Assembly (NCBI GenBank): GCA_947579665.1
Contig: CANPUZ010000057.1
Span: forward strand, 930,001-994,000
Direction of reading: 5' to 3'
DNA from: Sympetrum striolatum
Taxonomy: Eukaryota > Arthropoda > Insecta > Odonata > Libellulidae
DNA length: 64,000 nt
How positions within the stretch are numbered: the first letter of the stretch is position 1; every line of letters begins with the position of its first letter. Positions 59,127 through 64,000 of the stretch are shown one piece after another. Made by a program: the position numbers and the translations under genes. The notes below the pieces were generated by a model. It did no database searches. It was not told the origin of the DNA and worked only from the letters and a program-made list of their open reading frames with translations.

Positions 59127-59262
59127 TAGTAGTAGAAGTAGTATTGTTAAAAGTGCTTCGACAGCTTAGGTCATTTCGCACATTGGCTCCCACCGGGAAT
59201 CGAACCCGGGACCGCTTTCACCAAAGGCAAACGCGCTGTCCACATGACTATCCGGGAACCTC
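59127..59262 (-). mobile_element. tRNA-derived SINE, copy 3, with 13-bp target duplication
   Basis: On minus the 5' end can fold as a tRNA: acceptor arms GGTTCCC and GGGAGCC, B box GGTTCGATTCC (59,196-59,206 complement), then a body ending in an (ACT)n-like tail. It is flanked by GGAAAAGTAATAG at 59,114-59,126 and 59,263-59,275. This is the best-preserved copy. Confidence 0.95.
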
Positions 59263-60913
59263 GGAAAAGTAATAGATACGGTAGTAAAATCGAGTTTTTG
59301 GCAAATGTGCAGCAGTCAGAAAAGTTTGAAAGATGAGAATATTGAAGAGTACGAGGCATGGTATAAGGAACACGAGAAAGACTGCTCCATCACTCACACG
59401 GGAAGTGCGGGAAAAATGGAAATTGATGGGATCATGGAAATGTTCGAAATGTCTCGAAACACGGCGTGAGATATGTCCAATACGTCGGCGACGGGGACAG
59501 CAAAACTTTCAAAGGTATCCTTGATTCCAAACCTTATGGGGACGAAGTAACTGTAGAGAAGAAAGAATGCGTGGGGCATGTAGAGAAACGAATGGGAACG
59601 AGGCTTAGACAGCTGAAAAAGCAAAATAAAGGTATTGGTGGTAAAGGGAAACTAACTGACAAAGTCATCGGGGAGCTGACGAAATTTTATGGACTGGCAA
59701 TTCGCAGAAACTCTGATTCTATAGAGAAAATGAAAACTGCGAAATGGGCATCTCTGGAGCACTGCAGTTCATCAGACAAAAACCCGCAACACTCAAAGTG
59801 TCCACCAGGCAAGGATAGTTGGTGCAGGTGGCGTCAGGCCGAGGCCAACGGGACTTTGGCGACTTTTGAGCACAGCAGAGTTCCCCTCGCTCCCTCGATC
59901 GTCAAGTTATTAAAACCTATTTATAAAAGCTTATCATCTGAAAGCTTATTAGAAAGGTGTTTGGGCGCACATACTCAAAACAGCAATGAGTCGGTGAACA
60001 GCTGCATTTGGATCTTAGCACCAAAACATTTGCATTCAGGCAAGCAGGTGGTCGAAACTGCAACTCATTTGGCAGTCATGATTTTCAATGAGGGATTTTC
60101 TTCAATTCTACAAACAATGGAAGTCTTGGGAGTTACCTTATGACCTCAAGCAGAGATGTGTGCAGCTCGACTCGACGAGGACCGCATTGACCGCTCGGAG
60201 AGGAGAGTGAGTTATGCAGCAAAAAGGGCCCGAATTCAGCAAAGGGAGGAGCATGTGGCAAACCGAGAGCATCTCCGTGAGGAGGAAGGAGAGCTCTACG
60301 GCCCTGGTATTGCCGATTAATTCGTAAGTTTCTCCAATCACGTTTTACACCTTCATTTATCTTTAAACGCGATTTCCCAAATGTTGCATTTTTTTAAATT
60401 TGTGGTATGACTTCTACAAGAAATATTTATAGAATTTGATCAATATTTCAGTTGTTTAGTATACATGTCGCTATGTTTTCCCGAGTACGAATTCCAAATT
60501 TTTGTTTTGTTCCAATTTTGCAACCTCTGATGGGTCAACAAATAGGCCAAAATTCGAATTTTTTAATAACAATTGCGTTATTTAAACAAATTTCAAAATA
60601 AAAAAATTCCCTTCGGGAAAACATAGCCAACGTAACACAAATTAATGACATATTTCATTTTTTTGATGTCAGACAACTCTGATGGCCAAAGTCTTACCAC
60701 AAAATTACCTATGTTATCTCTGCAGCGACGAGGTCAAGGACTTTCCAAGGTCGCGAGTGCGATTATTTTTAATTTTCAAAAATACAATGTAAAGGAAAAA
60801 GCATGTATCAATAAAATAAAAAAACATTTCTCAATTATCTTCAGTAGTTCATTTGCAATTAATTCCCGAAAATAGGCTTGAGTTTTCGACTCGAAGGTGG
60901 ACGACCCCCTTAA

Positions 60914-61400
60914 ACGAAGACAGAAAATGACTGATATTTTGGAAATAAACAATACGCTCAGAAATCCTTCGTAAAGCTCCTCTTTCATTGTATGAAAAAA
61001 AGCACGTTTTTTTGCGCTCAGAAATCGGTAGCTCCACTTTGAACGCTGATTTTTCAAAAGCTTCTCAAGTTAACAACATGAGACTTCATAAGGTGCAAGA
61101 TCTATCTTTTATAAATGCATATACTGAAGTAGAACCTCGTTACTACTTATTTACTATCCAAAAATTGTTCATAAAGAAAATTCTGCTATTTTCGTTATTT
61201 AACGACCTACAAGAAATTTTAAAGTGCCGTAGGCACCGCATACACGCACTGTTGACGAATTTGATAATTTTTACAATGAAAAATTACTACCATTGTCCAT
61301 GTAGAATTTTATTTATCCTTGTTTCGCGGAGCGCTCAGCCCGCTTATCTCCCCAAGAGAGTGCAGGGGAGGGGGTGGAAAAAGCGTGTGCGTACTCTATG
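60914..61400. other. No gene recognised
   Basis: Sequence between the TTAA element and the second duplicated segment. A 143-codon frame (60,988-61,419) crosses the junction into the duplication and has no recognisable domain, so it is unlikely to be a gene. Confidence 0.45.
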
Positions 61401-61652
61401 GTGCTGGTGTACAATCTAAAATTTATCGAAAGATATATTTTGAGAGATACCTTAAAAACTGCAAAGCATTGGCATGACTATTGGAGAGAAGATATTGATA
61501 TTTCTAGCACTGCTGTTTTAAAGCTGCAAATGTAAACTAAATTCGTATTTTGAACATATACTTCATCAACAGAGGATTTTTGAAGCAGAATCTGCGGAAA
61601 AACTATTGTCCTTAACCGCGATCATATTCGAAAAGGCAAATTGCATGCCTTA

Positions 61653-61695
61653 GCCTGACGATGGCTTCTAGGAAGTCGAAATACGCATAGCCGCT
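61653..61695 (+). ncRNA. Hammerhead-ribozyme-like motif, copy 3
   Basis: CTGACGA (61,655-61,661), stem II GGCTTC/GAAGTC with TAG loop (61,663-61,677), GAAA (61,678-61,681), 2-bp stem III (A81-T88, T82-A87) with ACGC loop, ATA as NUH. Stem I starts with two Watson-Crick pairs (G61653-C61691, C61654-G61690). It is the duplicate of the 43,518 motif; core and stems are kept, and the change lies in the stem II loop. Confidence 0.58.
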
Positions 61696-61782
61696 TTGCA
61701 AGTTTCTTGTTGGGTTTGGAAATTTTTTTAAAATTATGGTATAATAGTAAATAAACTTTAAAATTCCACAAACCAAAACCAA

Positions 61783-62032
61783 TGTGCGACCGGTTTCGAG
61801 CTAAAACAGTTTTGTAGCGAGGATATTTTTGGGGTCTAAGAAAGAACTAAACGTTTCCCAATTCAAAAGAAACAAAACCTTTTATTCCCACGAACAGAAC
61901 ACACTACAAAACTTCAAACTGCACTAACTGAAGCAGTTGCACACCGTCTCTCGTCCCACTTGCGGCCAGTACACAAAACATAAACAAAGGACAGCCACAC
62001 TGCTACAGTTTTAGCTCGAAACCGGTCGCACA
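61783..62032. mobile_element. Inverted-repeat element in duplicated segment, copy 2
   Basis: TGTGCGACCGGTTTCGAGCT on the left and its exact complement on the right (ending near 62,032). Same element as 43,648-43,908, with a few small indels. Confidence 0.68.
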
Positions 62033-63825
62033 ATAAAGATTCAATGTTTATGTCCTTTGTTTTTTGGATAATTCTACTTTTTAAAATATTTAAATATACT
62101 ATTAACTCCAGTTTAGGTTAGTCTTGCATTTTCGGAATTTAAGTGATAGAAATGGAATCATAGGTAAACTAGCACAATATTTGTACCTTAAAGAATTGTT
62201 TAATAGACTTAATCTTTCGTCACCATCATTATAAATTTTGTGTGAGGCGTACTCATAGCACGGATGTTTTATTGTAAAAAAATGATTGCAGATATTAAAG
62301 TGGAGAGTTCCGTGAGGCTTTCTGTTGGTAGTATTGAAATACAGGATATGCTACCCTTGCCCCAACTGGAAGAATACAATGTGAGCCAGCAAAGGAGTAT
62401 AGTAGTTTGCAATCTTTATCAGTAAACCTAGTTTACGAAACTAGTTAATGGTCTGGTATTATGTATTCGATAGTCTCTTTAGAGTTAAATTTGTGGAATC
62501 AAATATATTTTAATGAATTTGTTGTCAACAAATAAATCATTCATTCAAGTATATATATAAAGCATCGTGTCTGAGCTAGAATTTATTTCGTTATAATTAT
62601 CTTAATAGCCTTTAAATGAGGAGAATTTCATTATTGTATATTCTATTGAGGAAATCAAATAGTCTATTTTTTATTCTATGCATCATGATAAATTTTATAT
62701 ACTGGTTATACGATGGAATAGGACACTTATATTGACTATTTTGCTAATTGTCTTCATAATACTCATTACTTTAGTCCATCTGATGATTTCTTCCCTATAA
62801 GTATTTCACTTCTTCTCTTATTTGATGTTTTAAAACATAAAATTCCTTCATTACTTCTCACATTCCAGTTCTTAATTTCTCTAAGATTTTTCTTGCCTAA
62901 CTGCTGATATTAGTGGGGTTTGTGTTAAACAAAATGACTGCCCATCTTTTATTATAATCTGTGAACTCCCAATAGGAATTTATTTAAAAAATGTTAGATG
63001 ATTACTAAAATAGGTTATGATCTGGAAATACATAAAAAGTAATCATACAAAAGTTTACAAAAGTTTCTACTTCATCTTTTAAATTGAGAATCACGGAATT
63101 TAAAATATATTAAATCATTCAGAAAAATAAACCCCTCAGTTATTTGTCTAAATGAACAATAGGTCACCACAGATCAAATAAAAATTCTTAGTAGTATGAA
63201 GAATTACAAAGTTGATGATAATATTCCTAAAGAAAAAACTCCTCTAGAGGTGGATCATGAATGATATCAAAAGAAAGTGAGTCACTGGAAGTATGTGATG
63301 ATTCATAGGTCCTAAATAATGAAAATGTCTGAGGGCTCATAAGTAGAATTTTTAAACCACTATAATAATTTTTATTAATAGAACCCTATACAATTAACAA
63401 GAGTATTCATTTTTATTAAAGCTTGAGTGTCTGTTTAGAAAATTAAGAAAACAGAGAAGATATTAATTGCCAATGACTGAAATGTTAATCTATCTACTAT
63501 ATTGAAAGTGAGGATCTACTGAATTTGAACTGTAAAAAAATTCTAGTTGAAAATATGACGTATATAAACCATATTCAACATGACATATGGAACAAAGGAG
63601 CATTTCTTTGTAAATCCATACGATTACATCCATCACAGGAACATAAAAAAAGAGAAGCTATACATAAGATAACTTGAGCATAGAGAATGGATTAAAGTTT
63701 GTTGACCTAGAATGAATAATGGCTTCTTGACAATATGGAATGTGTTGATAAAACATATTGCTTTTTCATCAGGAAATTATTAGAGATAATGTATTTCCCT
63801 GGGCTCAAAATAAAACTAAAATCAA

Positions 63826-64000
63826 ATATTTTCATATAAATTGGATTACACCTGGTATAATTGCATCCAGAGAAACAAAGAGACTTTAGGAATCAAAACA
63901 TTATGTCCTTCATTATAAGAAATACAGGAAAACCTCAAGTAAAGCAATTAAAAATCAAAACAGATGCTAAAGATTCAATATTCTAATAATTAAAGCCATG
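63826..64000 (+). pseudogene. LINE ORF2 linker fragment, duplicate
   Basis: Second copy of the fragment at 45,995, with the same HYKKYRKT-type sequence and a 9-bp insertion near 63,858. It is cut by the window end. Confidence 0.5.

Larger units (their letters stand above)
57971..60320 (+). pseudogene. Invertebrate Mutator-like-domain transposase, interrupted and frameshifted
   Basis: The ATG at 57,971 starts a basic N-terminus (MDSKKARKKGYSRVAGRTKR). A frameshift near 58,040 leads to NNSPFLVECETE and a CxxC-rich part: VCKTCHGKV and LLMRCDNCEENIVNSC, a probable zinc-binding pair. After the first insertion the frame resumes at 58,930 with LENIDNAAAAVYD-like sequence and the signature VSGDGTWKKRGFTSLFGV. 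The SINE at 59,127 splits the next exon-like segment. A one-base loss near 59,458 shifts to the frame 59,466-60,143 with YVQYVGDGDSKTF, KKECVGHVEKRMGTRLR and HTQNSNESVNSCIW. A TGA at 60,141-60,143 interrupts the frame, which otherwise continues in phase to TAA at 60,318-60,320 with a highly charged tail. The two GDG motifs and the late Glu are likely catalytic. Family assignment is from recognised motifs. Confidence 0.82.
57563..60909 (+). mobile_element. TTAA-flanked DNA transposon, 3.35 kb (Kolobok-like target, Mutator-like-domain transposase)
   Basis: Perfect 20-bp inverted ends GGGGGTCGTCCACCTTCGAG (57,563-57,582) and its complement (60,890-60,909), flanked by TTAA (57,559-57,562 and 60,910-60,913). 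The interior holds one decayed transposase gene on plus, interrupted by a LINE/SINE-tail insertion (58,447-58,915) and a SINE (59,127-59,262). TTAA duplication is known for Kolobok and piggyBac elements; the protein type does not resemble piggyBac. Confidence 0.95.
61401..64000. repeat. Duplicated segment, copy 2 (runs off the window)
   Basis: Direct, collinear copy of 43,256-46,158, starting at gctggtgtacaatct. It differs by scattered substitutions, small indels and two larger deletions, near 62,035 and 62,705. It still matches at the last base of the window, so its end is not seen. Confidence 0.92.

Noticed and set aside
60988..61419. A 143-codon plus-strand frame
   Set aside because: It crosses the boundary of the duplicated segment, lacks a domain and has no homologous frame in the other copy.

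Overview
This is a eukaryotic, AT-rich, repeat-dominated window, most likely from an insect or another arthropod. Evidence for that is the spliced genes with GT-AG introns, a ZAD zinc-binding domain (a mainly insect family), Penelope-like, Jockey/CR1-like, RTE-like, Ty3/Gypsy, pogo/Tigger, PIF/Harbinger, hAT and TTAA-type DNA transposon remnants, and tRNA-derived SINEs. There are no operons, ribosome binding sites, rRNA genes, CRISPR arrays or free-standing tRNA genes. The species cannot be named from the sequence alone.

Layout. Positions 1-15,028 are one satellite array with a monomer of about 165-168 bp. Its inner part (to about 13.2 kb) carries higher-order duplications of 1.3-5.8 kb; its right edge (13.2-15.0 kb) is made of strongly diverged monomers. 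From 15.0 to 22.57 kb lies a decayed minus-strand Ty3/Gypsy retrotransposon. It was later hit by a 634-bp LINE/SINE-tail insertion and by a 2.7-kb TA-flanked DNA transposon, which itself contains a 5'-truncated LINE. A pogo/Tigger element (22,572-24,600) follows. At 27.0-27.9 kb is a degenerate tandem repeat that carries a pol III B-box-like motif about every 150-177 bp.

From about 28.2 to 34.2 kb there is a two-gene PIF/Harbinger element: a six-exon Myb/SANT-like gene on plus and a five-exon HARBI1-like transposase gene on minus, in convergent orientation. One HARBI1 intron holds a LINE, which is in turn split by a second pogo/Tigger element. A third pogo/Tigger element (34,302-35,747) sits inside a 36-bp minisatellite. 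The only candidate host gene is a two-exon ZAD-domain gene at 40,462-41,240, with a SINE in its intron.

The right part (43-64 kb) is a mosaic: a roughly 2.6-2.9 kb duplicated segment (43,256-46,158 and 61,401-64,000), PLE, LINE and hAT fragments, MITEs, an inverted pair of old ~1.1-kb repeats (36.5-37.6 and 56.0-57.2 kb), and a 3.35-kb TTAA-flanked transposon with a broken transposase gene (57,563-60,909).

Most coding regions are broken by stops, frameshifts or insertions, so this is best read as a transposon-rich, probably heterochromatic or gene-poor region next to a satellite array. The least ordinary signals are three hammerhead-ribozyme-like motifs (39,103; 43,518; 61,653), the B-box tandem repeat, and the way edge-type satellite monomers reappear inside the homogenised array. 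I saw no convincing new multi-gene system.
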